This document shows positions 53,141 through 62,876 of a stretch of 64,000 nt of DNA, piece by piece. Under the pieces are notes generated by a model. That model did not search any database and was not told the origin of the DNA. It worked only from the letters and a program-made list of their open reading frames with translations. A program made the position numbers and the translations under genes. The stretch is from Streptomyces roseolilacinus (GTDB lineage: Bacteria > Actinomycetota > Actinomycetes > Streptomycetales > Streptomycetaceae): positions 1-64,000 of the forward strand of contig NZ_BMSV01000006.1 of assembly GCF_014649335.1 (NCBI RefSeq), given 5' to 3'. Positions within the stretch are counted from its first letter, which is position 1, and each line of letters opens with the position of its first letter.

Positions 53141-53745
53141 CCGTACGCGTCCTGCTCGCCGACGACGAGCACCTCATCCGGGGCGCGCTCGCCGCGCTCC
53201 TCGGGCTGGAGGACGACCTGGAGGTCGTCGCCGAGGCCGCGTCCGGCCCCGAGGCGATCGCCATGGCCCGCGCCCACCGCCCCGACGTGGCCGTGCTCGA
53301 CCTCCAGATGCCGGGCGCCGACGGTGTGAGGGTCGCCACAGCCCTGCGGGCCGAACTCCCCGGCTGCCAGACCATGATCGTGACCGGGCACGGTCGTCCC
53401 GGGCACCTCAAGCGGGCCCTCGCCGCCGGGGTGCGCGGCTTCGTGCCGAAGACCGTCAGCGCCCAGCGGCTCGCCGAGATCATCCGCGCCGTCCACGCCG
53501 GAAGCCGTTACGTGGACCCGGAGTTGGCGGCCGACGCCATCTCCGCGGGCGACTCCCCGCTGACCGCCCGCGAGGCCGAGGTGCTGGAACTCGCCGCCGA
53601 CGGCGCCCCCGTGGCGGAGATCGCCCGGCGCGCCTCCCTCTCCCCCGGGACGGTCCGCAACTACCTCTCCTCCGCCGTCTCCAAGCTCGGCGCCGAGAAC
53701 CGGCACACCGCGGTGCGTCTCGCGCGCGAGCGGGGTTGGGTATAG
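53137..53745 (+). CDS. NarL/DesR-type response regulator
   Basis: The 202-residue protein has a receiver domain (1-120; acidic pocket D9-D10, phospho-acceptor D55 in VAVLDLQMPG, K104 region FVPKTVS) and a LuxR-type helix-turn-helix (about 138-200: LTAREAEVLELAADGAPVAE). GTG at 53137 overlaps the kinase stop. The last codons contain TATAGT (53741-53746), likely the -10 of the downstream tRNA-Gly. It probably regulates the ABC genes in the same unit. Confidence 0.94.
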   Translation: MTVRVLLADDEHLIRGALAALLGLEDDLEVVAEAASGPEAIAMARAHRPDVAVLDLQMPGADGVRVATALRAELPGCQTMIVTGHGRPGHLKRALAAGVRGFVPKTVSAQRLAEIIRAVHAGSRYVDPELAADAISAGDSPLTAREAEVLELAADGAPVAEIARRASLSPGTVRNYLSSAVSKLGAENRHTAVRLARERGWV

Positions 53746-53767
53746 TGGGTGTCGCGCTACGGCGCAT

Positions 53768-53840
53768 GCGGACGTGGCTCAGTTGGTAGAGCATCACCTT
53801 GCCAAGGTGAGGGTCGCGAGTTCGAATCTCGTCGTCCGCT
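53768..53840 (+). tRNA. tRNA-Gly (GCC), copy 2
   Basis: It is identical to 49819-49891. It lies 22 bp after the response regulator stop, so its promoter overlaps that gene's end. Confidence 0.95.
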
Positions 53841-53846
53841 CCAGAG

Positions 53847-53878
53847 CGAAGGCCCCGGTCATCAGACCGGGGCCTTCG
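53847..53878. terminator. Terminator shared by tRNA-Gly copy 2 and purC
   Basis: GAAGGCCCCGGTC/GACCGGGGCCTTC form a 13-bp perfect stem with an ATCA loop. It lies 8 bp past the tRNA and about 80 bp past the convergent purC stop. Confidence 0.85.
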
Positions 53879-53957
53879 GCGTTCCCGGAGCCGGGGCGCC
53901 GCGCGCGGCGAGGCCGCTCCGGGCGCGGCGCGGGCCCGGAGCGGTCTCGCCGGCCTC

Positions 53958-54860
53958 CTACGACCAGGCCGTGCCCGTCAGCAGCTCGTACGCCTCGATG
54001 TACTTCGCGCGCGTCGCGTCGACGACCTCCTGCGGCAGCGGCGGGGGCGGCTGCTCGCCGTGCCGGTCCCAGCCGGACGCCGGGGACGTCAGCCAGTTCC
54101 GTACGTACTGCTTGTCGTACGAGGGCTGCGCGCGGCCCGGCTGCCACTCGGAGGCCGGCCAGAAGCGCGACGAGTCCGGGGTCAGCACCTCGTCCGCGAG
54201 GACCAGCCCGCCGTCCTCGTCGTGGCCGAACTCGAACTTCGTGTCCGCCAGGATGATCCCCCGATCCCGCGCCACGTCCCGCGCGCGGCTGTAGACGGCG
54301 AGCGTCGACTGGCGCAGCTGCGCGGCGGTCTCCGCACCGACCTGGCGGGCGACCTCCTCGTACGAGACGTTCTCGTCGTGCTCGCCGACCGCGGCCTTCG
54401 TCGCGGGTGTGAAGATCGGAGCGGGCAGTTCCGAGCCGTCGGTGAGCCCCTCGGGCAGGGCGAGGCCGCAGACCGTGCGGTTCTCCCGGTACTCGACCAG
54501 GCCGGAGCCGGTGAGGTAGCCGCGGGCCACGCACTCGACCGGGATCATCCGCAGCGACTTGCAGACCAGCGTGCGGCCCGCCCAGTCGTCGGGGGCGCCC
54601 TCGGGCGGCTCGGTGGAGATCACGTGGTGCGGGATCAGGTCGGCGAGCCGGTCGAACCACCACAGGGAGAGCTGGGTGAGGACCCGCCCCTTGTCCGGGA
54701 TCTCCGTGGGGAGCACCCAGTCGTACGCGGACAAGCGGTCACTGGCGACCATCACGAGGTCGCCCGCCTCGTTCCGGTACAGCTCGCGCACCTTCCCGGT
54801 GTGCAGGTGTACCAGGCCCGGCACCTGAAGGGGCTCGGGCTTTTCTACGAATCCGGACAC
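53958..54860 (-). CDS. purC: SAICAR synthetase
   Basis: The enzyme couples CAIR and aspartate to SAICAR with ATP. The 300-residue sequence shows HLHTGKVRELYRNEAGDLVMVASDRLSAYDWVLP split over the ATP site, IPVECVARGYLTGSG, and ILADTKFEFGHDEDG with LADEVLTPDSSRFWP. These are all conserved. It starts at ATG 54860 (MSGFVEKPEPLQVPGLV). It stands alone, separated from purD by two unrelated genes on the same strand. Confidence 0.96.
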   Translation of the reverse strand: MSGFVEKPEPLQVPGLVHLHTGKVRELYRNEAGDLVMVASDRLSAYDWVLPTEIPDKGRVLTQLSLWWFDRLADLIPHHVISTEPPEGAPDDWAGRTLVCKSLRMIPVECVARGYLTGSGLVEYRENRTVCGLALPEGLTDGSELPAPIFTPATKAAVGEHDENVSYEEVARQVGAETAAQLRQSTLAVYSRARDVARDRGIILADTKFEFGHDEDGGLVLADEVLTPDSSRFWPASEWQPGRAQPSYDKQYVRNWLTSPASGWDRHGEQPPPPLPQEVVDATRAKYIEAYELLTGTAWS

Positions 54861-54944
54861 GGTTCCTCCCCGTGGGTCTGTCCAATCGACTCCGATTCTC
54901 CCGCACGCGGGGAGGCGGGCCGTGGCCAGGGGTGCAGGGACGTT

Positions 54945-56408
54945 CTAGTCGCGTTTGCAGATGCGGTCCAGCAGGTTCGCCGTGGCGCGCTGGACCCTCG
55001 GGTCGACATGACCCGGCCGGTCCAGGGCGGGGGACCAGCCGAACGTGCCGGACGCGAAGACCAGCGCCCCGGACGGGGCCCGGTACAGGGACGTCTCCTG
55101 GTGGCGCAGGGCCCCGTCGGCGTCCCGGTACGGGGAGTGCGCGAGGAGGATGCGGCGCTGGTGCGCGGGCAGCGCCGTGCGCGGGAAGTACCGGTCGGCC
55201 TCGCCCGCGACGAGGCCCGGCAGCTCGTCGCCCTCGCCGGCGCCGGTCGCCTCCCAGAGCCAGTGCCCGGCGTTGCGCACGACGAGGGGGTGCGGCTCGG
55301 GGACGCGGCCCGCGTACTGGATGCCGAGCAGCTGCTGCTCCGGCCGGTCCGCCTCCCGCCACAGCGCCGGCCTGCCGGGGCCCCGGCGCTTCCGGCACGT
55401 CAGGAGGCGGTCGGGCACGCCGGACGGCGACGGGGCCAGCTCGACCTGCCAGTACAGGGTGTTGGCGGAGAGGAAGACCAGGGACGTGCCGCTGTCGCGG
55501 GCCTCCTCGACGGCGCGGCGCAGCGGTACCGACCAGTACTCGTCGTGGCCGGGGAAGACCACGCCCCGGTAACGGGTGGGGTCGACGCGGCCGGAGTGGA
55601 GGTCGGTGGCGTTGGCGTAGGCGAGGTCATAGCCGTAGCGCTCGGCCCAGCGGATGACGTCGTACGCGTGGCCGACGTGCAGGGGCAGGCCCTGGCCGGC
55701 GTACGGGCGGTCGAAGGAGACCGTGACCGCGGCGTGCGACTCGCCCAGGAGGCGGCCCTGCTCGTCCCACGCGTGGTACAGGCTCGCGCCCGTGCGGCCG
55801 TCCTCCGGGTAGAGGTTGTACGCCTGCCAGGTCACGTCGGGCAGGACGAGCAGCAGGTCGGCGGGGTGGCCGTCGCGGACGGTGAAGGGGATGTGGGAGC
55901 GGTAGCCGTCGACGGTGGTGAGGACGGCGACGTACGCGCCGGTCGACCAGTACGCCGGGACCTGCAGCCGCCAGGAGAGCCACCAGTGGTGGCAGGAGAC
56001 CGTGCGGTCGGCGGCGAGCGGGGTGGGCTGGGCGATGCCGGAGAGGCGGGGACTGGTGGTGATCTTGGTGGCGCCGTCCCCGCCGTAGTGACCGACGCGA
56101 TAGACGTCGACCGAGAACTGCTGGGGCGGGTTCACGGTGACGTGGAAATCGATCGCCTCGCCGGGGGCGACGGCACCGGTCGAGGTGAAGCCCTTGATCT
56201 GGAGGCGGACGTCGTCGGCCGCGCGGGGGCCGTTGCCCCGGGCGGGGTGGCGCCGGGCGGGCTCCGCGTACCAGGGCGTGATGCGGCCGTCCTCGTCCAC
56301 GTACTGCTCGGTCCCGCGCAGCCAGGGCAGCGGGCCCTGGCCGAACGGGTCGTCCGCGGCATGGGCCAGGGCCCCCGACTCCCACCGCCGAAGCTGCTCC
56401 GCCCCCAC
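54945..56408 (-). CDS. N,N-dimethylformamidase-beta-like (DUF6605-type) protein
   Basis: The 487-residue protein resembles the large subunit of dimethylformamidase. Residues about 65-185 are a beta-sandwich (IKGFTSTGAVAPGEAIDFHVTVNP, VDVYRVGHYGG, CHHWWLSWRLQVPAYWSTGAYV). The rest is a glutamine-amidotransferase-like fold with TWQAYNLY, VSFDRPY, LAYANATDLHSG, VVFPGHDEYWS and the final VFASGTFGWSPALD. Conserved YxxxN...HDEYWS residues may hold iron as in DMFase. Substrate unknown; the family is common in Streptomyces. It has no signal peptide. Confidence 0.85.
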   Translation of the reverse strand: MGAEQLRRWESGALAHAADDPFGQGPLPWLRGTEQYVDEDGRITPWYAEPARRHPARGNGPRAADDVRLQIKGFTSTGAVAPGEAIDFHVTVNPPQQFSVDVYRVGHYGGDGATKITTSPRLSGIAQPTPLAADRTVSCHHWWLSWRLQVPAYWSTGAYVAVLTTVDGYRSHIPFTVRDGHPADLLLVLPDVTWQAYNLYPEDGRTGASLYHAWDEQGRLLGESHAAVTVSFDRPYAGQGLPLHVGHAYDVIRWAERYGYDLAYANATDLHSGRVDPTRYRGVVFPGHDEYWSVPLRRAVEEARDSGTSLVFLSANTLYWQVELAPSPSGVPDRLLTCRKRRGPGRPALWREADRPEQQLLGIQYAGRVPEPHPLVVRNAGHWLWEATGAGEGDELPGLVAGEADRYFPRTALPAHQRRILLAHSPYRDADGALRHQETSLYRAPSGALVFASGTFGWSPALDRPGHVDPRVQRATANLLDRICKRD

Positions 56409-56607
56409 GCTGCGCCCCTCCCTCGACTCCCGCGTCCGGCCGTCCCGACACGTTCAGCGCCGGTCCCCAGCACATCACATTACGCACGCACTCCGTCACC
56501 CGTCGTCGCGAATTGACGTAAACGGAAGGGGTGTACCGATCACGGTGCGCGGGGGGCCGGCGGGGACGGCCCGCGGGGCGGCCGGGCCGGGGACGTCGCC
56601 GGGGCCG

Positions 56608-58557
56608 TCAGACGAGGCGCACGGGCTTCTCGGGGCGCGCGCCGACGGAGGCGAGCCAGCCCCGCAGCGGCTCGGGGTCGGCCTCCTCGATCAGGGCGAG
56701 GACCCCGGGCGCCACGTCGGCCCGCCGCCTCCCGCCGCCGTCGCCGACGAGCAGCACGGGGCCGTCCAGCCAGTCCAGCCCGGGCGCCGCGCCGGCGGTG
56801 TCGACGGCGGCGCAGCACACCATGGCCAGCACGTGGTCCGCCAGCAGCTCCCGTCCGCTGCGGGGCGGCTGGAGCGGCAGCAGGGGCAGGTCGTCGGCTC
56901 CCCGGATGGCGGGGGCGAGGGCGGCGGGCGCGGGGGCGTCGGTGCCTCCGCCGGGAGCCGCGGCGGTGCCGTCGCCGCGCCGGCCGGTGCCCGTCGTGTG
57001 GCCGGTGTCCGCTGCTCGGCCGGTGCCCGGGATCGGGGCGGGGTACGGGACGGTGCCGTCGCCGCGCCGGCCGGTGCCCGTCGTGTGGCCGGGGCCGGAG
57101 GTCCTGCCGGCATCCGCGGCCGGGGCGGTGCCCGCGACCGGCGCGGGCGCGGCGGAGGGCGCGGGTGCCGGGGGCGGGGCGTGTGCCGTGGGCGGTGCCT
57201 CCGCCGGGGCGTCCCCGTGGGGGGCGCGCTCCTCGCGGGAGAGCTCCGCGCTCAGCGCCGCCGCCAGCGTCTCCCCGTCGTCGGCCGTCGAGAAGTGGTC
57301 CAGGACCCGGGTCAGCGTCGGCCCCTCCGGGGTGGCGCGGATGCCCAGCCGGTCCAGGACGCGGTGGAGGCGCGCGGCCTCGGTGCGCCACTTCCGGTCG
57401 ACGACCTCCTCCGGGTACTGCTGCCAATCCACCGGCGCCCAGTCGGGCCCCGGTTCGGCGGGGCCGCCGTGGAAGAGGCGCGCGGCCAGCAGGGACGTGG
57501 CCTCGTCGACGAGTCCCGGCTCCTCCAGCAGGTCGCACGCCGGCCGCTCACCGAGCCGCGACGTGAACCCCTCGGCGAGCCGGTCGCGCCGGGACAGCTC
57601 CGTGAGCGCCGAGACGACGCCCGCGTCCAGCCGGGACGGCCACCTCCCCATGCGCCACGCGGGCAGCGCCACCCTGCTCAGCAGCCGGTCCCACCCCGCG
57701 TACGCGAGGCCGACCTGCTCCTGGGCGACGATCCGCAGCCCGTAGTCCACCGTCTGCGCCCGCTCCGACGCGGCCGCCGCGACACCCCGCTCCATCTCGG
57801 CGGCGTGCTCCCGTGCGGCCCGCAGCATCAGCCGGGCCACCGCGCCCGCGGCACGCGCGCCCAGGCGCCGCACCGGGCCGAGGTCCGGCCGGGCGGGCAG
57901 CGCCACCGCCGCGTCCAGTCCCCGCACGAACCGCCGCGCGGCGGCTATGTCCGGGTGGGCGGACGGCCCCGTGCCGGCCACGACCGGCGCCAGCACCGCC
58001 CGCAGCTCGCCGACCCTCATCCACCACAGGAACGGCGACCCTATGACCAGGACCGGAGCGGCGCCCGCCGGGTCGTGCGCCCCGCCGGGCAGGCGGTGCG
58101 CCCGGTGCGTGCGGTCCTCCAGCCAGCTGTCGCAGTCCGGCGTGAGCGCTATCGCGGACGGCGCCGGCACCGCCAGCCGCGCCGCCAGGTCCCGCACCAT
58201 CCGGTACAGGTCGGGCGCGGCGGCCTCCGCGATCTCCACCGTCGGCGTGAGCGCCGGTCTGGCCCGCGCGATCACCGCGCCGACGCCCACCGCGCCCAGC
58301 AGCACGGCCACCGCGGCACCGGACACCGCCCAGCGGGCGGCGTCCCAGCCGGGTCCCTCCAGCCGCCCCGTCACCCCGCCGGCCAGCAGGACGACGGCCA
58401 GCGCCGCCGGCAGGAGGGCGACGGCCAGTGCCCTGCCGCGCACGCGCAGCACGGCCAGGGCCCGGGCGCGCGCGGCGCGCGCGCCCCGCTCCTCACCCAT
58501 GGCGCCCAGGGCGCGCACCGCGCTCCTGCCGCCGCTGTCGGATCCGGCACCGAACAC
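56608..58557 (-). CDS. Membrane protein with degenerate M48-peptidase-like domain
   Basis: The 649-residue protein has two TM helices (about 42-60 and 77-97) and an M48-like region (105-220). PDLYRMVRDLAARLAVPAPSAIAL is followed by PVLVIGSPFLWWMRVGELRAVLA, but the position where the zinc motif HExxH should come reads PVVAGTG. A long helical region (225-450) follows, then a Pro/Ala/Gly linker with duplicated GHTTGTGRRGDGT and a small C-terminal domain. Peptidase activity is therefore unlikely. From memory, the S. coelicolor gene in this position was named sarA (sporulation/amylase phenotype); I could not verify this. Start GTG at 58557. Confidence 0.75.
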   Translation of the reverse strand: MFGAGSDSGGRSAVRALGAMGEERGARAARARALAVLRVRGRALAVALLPAALAVVLLAGGVTGRLEGPGWDAARWAVSGAAVAVLLGAVGVGAVIARARPALTPTVEIAEAAAPDLYRMVRDLAARLAVPAPSAIALTPDCDSWLEDRTHRAHRLPGGAHDPAGAAPVLVIGSPFLWWMRVGELRAVLAPVVAGTGPSAHPDIAAARRFVRGLDAAVALPARPDLGPVRRLGARAAGAVARLMLRAAREHAAEMERGVAAAASERAQTVDYGLRIVAQEQVGLAYAGWDRLLSRVALPAWRMGRWPSRLDAGVVSALTELSRRDRLAEGFTSRLGERPACDLLEEPGLVDEATSLLAARLFHGGPAEPGPDWAPVDWQQYPEEVVDRKWRTEAARLHRVLDRLGIRATPEGPTLTRVLDHFSTADDGETLAAALSAELSREERAPHGDAPAEAPPTAHAPPPAPAPSAAPAPVAGTAPAADAGRTSGPGHTTGTGRRGDGTVPYPAPIPGTGRAADTGHTTGTGRRGDGTAAAPGGGTDAPAPAALAPAIRGADDLPLLPLQPPRSGRELLADHVLAMVCCAAVDTAGAAPGLDWLDGPVLLVGDGGGRRRADVAPGVLALIEEADPEPLRGWLASVGARPEKPVRLV

Positions 58558-58773
58558 GGCCGTACGTCACCCCCTCCACCCCTGCGACGGTTTTGCTCAC
58601 TCCCCCACTGTGACACTCGCCACTGACATCGCAATGCCGGTGGGCCAAGTGCCGGAACGCCTGCGCGGCACCCTAGTTGGGGTGTCGGCAGGCGTCATTC
58701 GGATGGGCGAGCCGTCACTCGATGGAATGGCTTGGGCAGGGCTGAGGACGGTTCGGGGCGCTCATGGGTGTAC

Positions 58774-58805
58774 GGCGGGCCCGGGCGTACGCCCCCGGGC
58801 CCGCC
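58774..58805 (-). terminator. purD terminator hairpin
   Basis: A 12-bp perfect stem GGCGGGCCCGGG/CCCGGGCCCGCC with an 8-nt loop starts 7 bp after the purD stop. Confidence 0.75.
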
Positions 58806-58811
58806 CCGCGC

Positions 58812-60065
<1,254 letters not shown>

Positions 60066-60126
60066 GCCAGCCAGGGTAGCCCGGCGGGCGGGCCGCTCTT
60101 TGTGCGGGCCGCCGAGCGGACGCTCC

Positions 60127-62400
60127 CTACTCGTTCGTGTATTCCTCCACCACGGTCGCGCCGAGCTCGCGGACGATCAGGTCGTGGCCGGAGAGCGCGG
60201 AGTCGACGAGGTCCGGGTCGTCCTCCTCCGGCACGTCGTCCTCGGGCGCGACCGGCGGGGGCGCGGCGGGGTGCCGCCCCCCGTGGCCGGCGGGTCCGGC
60301 GCCGGGACCGCCCTGCGGCGGCTGGTGCGGCGCGGGGGCGGCCGGGGACTGCCGTACGGGGCGGGGCGCGGCCTGCGGGGGCGGCGGGGACTGGGGTCCG
60401 GGCGCGGGCGGACCGGCGGGGCGGCCGTGACCGCTCTGGGGGGAGGGGGCCTGCCCGGCGCCGCCGGACGGGTCGACGATCGCCTCGATCTTCCAGTCGA
60501 CGTGGAACTGCTCGGCGAGGGCCTGCCTCAGGACCTCCTCGCTGCCGCTGCTCGCGAAGTTGTCGCGGGCGCCGGCGTTGAGGAAGCCGAGCTGGAGGGT
60601 GGTGCCGTCGAACCCGGCCACCTGGGCGTTCTGGCTGAGCAGGATCCACGTGAAGCGGCGTCGGTTCTTGACGGCCTCCAGGACGCCGGGCCACATGGCG
60701 CGCACCTGGGCGGCGCCCTGCGCCATGTCGGCGGAGACGCCGGGGGCGGGAGCGGCCGGGGCGGCCGGGGCGGGCGCCTGGGGCTGCTGCTGCGGGGCGG
60801 GCGCGGCGGGGCGGCCCTGGCCGGGCGCGGCGGCCGAGGGCCAGGCGCCGGGCTGCCGTACGCCTCCGGCGGCGCCGCCTCCGGCACCGGGCGCGGCGGC
60901 GGTGGGCCAGGCGCCGGGGGCGCGGGACGCGGGCGCGGCGTCGGCGGGCGGCGCCACGGGGGCCGCCTGGGCCGCGGCCGCCACCGGCTGCGCGGGGGCG
61001 GCGGGCTGTGCGGGGGCAGGCGGCGGTACGGGGGCGGAGGGCGGTACGGGGGCGGGCGGCGCGGCCGGAACGCCGGCCCCGCCCGGCCCCGCCTCGCCGC
61101 CGCGCACGGCGGCCCGCGCGGCGGCGGCCCCGCCGCCGTCCGGCGCGCCCGCGTACGCGGCGCCCGGCACCGCGGCGGGCGCGTGGGCGCCGGGGCCCGG
61201 CACGTACCCCACGGCGGGCCCGGGGCCGGCGGGCTGGACGTGCATCCCGCGCTCCAGCCGCTCCAGGCGGGCCTGGACCGACCGCTCGTCGTCGAACGCG
61301 GCGGGCAGCAGCACCCGCGCGCAGATCAGCTCCAGCTGGAGGCGCGGCGAGGTGGCGCCGCGCATCTCGGTGAGACCGGTGTTGACGATGTCGGCGGCGC
61401 GGCTGAGCTCGGCGGCGCCGAACGTGGACGCCTGGGCCTGCATGCGCTCGACGACGTCGGCGGGCCCGTCGATGAGCCCCTTGTCGGTGGCGTCGGGCAC
61501 GGCGGCGAGGATCACCAGGTCGCGCAGCCGCTCCAGCAGGTCGGCGACGAACCGGCGGGGGTCGTTCCCGCCCTCGACGACCCGGTCGACCACCTCGAAC
61601 GCGGCCGCGCCGTCCCCGGTCGCGAACGCCTCGACGACCGCGTCGAGCAGCGATCCGTCGGTGTACCCGAGGAGGGAGGTGGCCATGGCGTACGTCACGC
61701 CCTCCTCGCCGGCGCCGGCGAGGAGCTGGTCCATGACGGACATCGAGTCGCGCACGGACCCGGCGCCGGCCCGCACGACGAGCGGCAGCACGCCGTCCTC
61801 GACGGGGATCCGCTCCCGCCCGCACACCTCGGCGAGGTACTCCCGCAGCGTCCCGGGCGGGACCAGCCGGAACGGGTAGTGGTGAGTGCGCGACCGGATG
61901 GTCCCGATGACCTTCTCGGGCTCGGTCGTCGCGAAGATGAACTTGAGGTGCTCCGGCGGCTCCTCCACCACCTTCAGCAGGGCGTTGAACCCCGCCGAGG
62001 TGACCATGTGCGCCTCGTCGATGATGTAGATCTTGTACCGGCTGCCCGCGGGGCCGAAGAACGCCTTCTCGCGCAGGTCACGGGCGTCGTCCACACCACC
62101 GTGCGACGCGGCGTCGATCTCGATCACGTCGATGGAGCCCGGCCCGTTGCGCGCGAGGTCCCGGCAGGACCGGCACTCGCCGCACGGCGTCGGCGTGGGG
62201 CCCTCCTCGCAGTTCAGGCAGCGCGCGAGGATGCGGGCACTGGTCGTCTTGCCACAGCCGCGCGGCCCGCTGAACAGGTACGCGTGATTGACCCGGTTGT
62301 TCCGCAGCGCCTGCTGCAGTGGGTCGGTGACATGCTCCTGCCCGATGACCTCGGCGAAGGACTCGGGGCGATAGCGGCGGTACAGCGCGAGGGACGACAC
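60127..62400 (-). CDS. dnaX: DNA polymerase III subunits gamma/tau
   Basis: The clamp-loader ATPase has 757 residues. The sequence starts VSSLALYRRYRPESFAEVIGQ from GTG 62400, the usual actinobacterial start, with no clear ribosome-binding site (possibly leaderless). Walker A is GPRGCGKTT; the zinc module is CLNC...CGECRSC; IDEAHMVTSAGFNALLKVVEEPP is the Walker B/sensor region. Domain III ends near residue 370. A Pro/Ala/Gly-rich linker (about 380-560) is followed by a tau-like domain and another Pro-rich stretch with an acidic end (EEDDPDLVDSALSGHDL). I did not see a frameshift signal. Confidence 0.95.
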   Translation of the reverse strand: MSSLALYRRYRPESFAEVIGQEHVTDPLQQALRNNRVNHAYLFSGPRGCGKTTSARILARCLNCEEGPTPTPCGECRSCRDLARNGPGSIDVIEIDAASHGGVDDARDLREKAFFGPAGSRYKIYIIDEAHMVTSAGFNALLKVVEEPPEHLKFIFATTEPEKVIGTIRSRTHHYPFRLVPPGTLREYLAEVCGRERIPVEDGVLPLVVRAGAGSVRDSMSVMDQLLAGAGEEGVTYAMATSLLGYTDGSLLDAVVEAFATGDGAAAFEVVDRVVEGGNDPRRFVADLLERLRDLVILAAVPDATDKGLIDGPADVVERMQAQASTFGAAELSRAADIVNTGLTEMRGATSPRLQLELICARVLLPAAFDDERSVQARLERLERGMHVQPAGPGPAVGYVPGPGAHAPAAVPGAAYAGAPDGGGAAAARAAVRGGEAGPGGAGVPAAPPAPVPPSAPVPPPAPAQPAAPAQPVAAAAQAAPVAPPADAAPASRAPGAWPTAAAPGAGGGAAGGVRQPGAWPSAAAPGQGRPAAPAPQQQPQAPAPAAPAAPAPGVSADMAQGAAQVRAMWPGVLEAVKNRRRFTWILLSQNAQVAGFDGTTLQLGFLNAGARDNFASSGSEEVLRQALAEQFHVDWKIEAIVDPSGGAGQAPSPQSGHGRPAGPPAPGPQSPPPPQAAPRPVRQSPAAPAPHQPPQGGPGAGPAGHGGRHPAAPPPVAPEDDVPEEDDPDLVDSALSGHDLIVRELGATVVEEYTNE

Positions 62401-62463
62401 GCTTACGACGATATCGGGCCCCGCCGACAAACGGCCCGCCTCAAGATCCACCCGCCAACGCAA

Positions 62464-62553
62464 GCGCCCCCCACGCACCCGCCAGAGCCGACCTACCCTT
62501 GCTGCCTTCCGGCCCTGGGGGAGTTCAGTCAGATAGCGCCACGTGAGGGGCTG
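62464..62553 (-). ncRNA. ffs: Signal recognition particle RNA (4.5S/small SRP type)
   Basis: On the minus strand the RNA contains CAGGGCCGGAAGGCAGCAAGGG, shown in parts: the apical GGAA tetraloop in CCGGAAGG and the asymmetric AGCA/CAGG bulge that bind Ffh. The ends pair as GCCCCTCAC with GTGGGGGGC, giving a single long hairpin of about 90 nt. Its place just upstream of dnaX is the usual one in Streptomyces. Exact ends are estimated. Confidence 0.9.
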
Positions 62554-62627
62554 CGCCCAGGGTACCCGATCCTCAGCCCGGGGAACGAGTTCGCGAGCAC
62601 GGCTCGACGTCATGTAATGTTCCTGCC
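62554..62627. promoter_or_regulatory. Divergent ffs / tRNA-Ser promoter region
   Basis: The plus strand has TTCGCG (62590-62595), 17 bp, TGTAAT (62613-62618), ending 9 bp before the tRNA, so the tRNA leader would be only a few nucleotides. The minus-strand promoter for the SRP RNA must lie in the same 74 bp. Confidence 0.45.
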
Positions 62628-62715
62628 GGAGGATTCGCCTAGAGGCCTAGGGCGCACGCTTGGAAAGCGTGTTGGGGGCAACCCCTCACGAGTTCGAATC
62701 TCGTATCCTCCGCCA
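62628..62715 (+). tRNA. tRNA-Ser (GGA) with encoded CCA
   Basis: The class II tRNA has a long variable arm (TTGGGGGCAACCCCTC) and anticodon GGA in TTGGAAA. The acceptor pairs GGAGGAT/ATCCTCC, with discriminator G followed by genomically encoded CCA. Confidence 0.95.
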
Positions 62716-62734
62716 GTGCCTCACCGGGCACGAT

Positions 62735-62772
62735 GTCGAAGGGCCCCACCGCTTGCGGTGGGGCCCTTCGAC
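62735..62772 (+). terminator. tRNA-Ser terminator
   Basis: An 18-bp perfect stem (62735-62752 with 62755-62772) has only a TT loop and lies 20 bp past the tRNA. The structure is very stable. Confidence 0.85.
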
Positions 62773-62876
62773 GTTGGACCGTCCCCGCCGGTCCCGGTCG
62801 TCCGCCGGCCGGTCCCGAGGGCTTCCCCGGCCCGCTGCGCGGCCTTCCGGCCCCGGCCGGTGACCGGGCCCGGCGG

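Noticed and set aside
49819..53840. Integrative element between the two tRNA-Gly genes
   Set aside because: No integrase, excisionase or att-like partial tRNA is present. Both tRNAs are complete and the cassette has normal composition, so only a synteny note is given.
58558..58773. Short plus-strand frame starting at 58633 (MPVGQVPERLRGTLVG...)
   Set aside because: It continues into the purD antisense frame without a stop and has no ribosome-binding site. The region is more likely the promoter of the minus-strand membrane-protein gene.
60066..60126. Hairpin-like GC-rich stretch between dnaX and purD
   Set aside because: The arms are imperfect and the spacing ambiguous. It is too weak to call a terminator.
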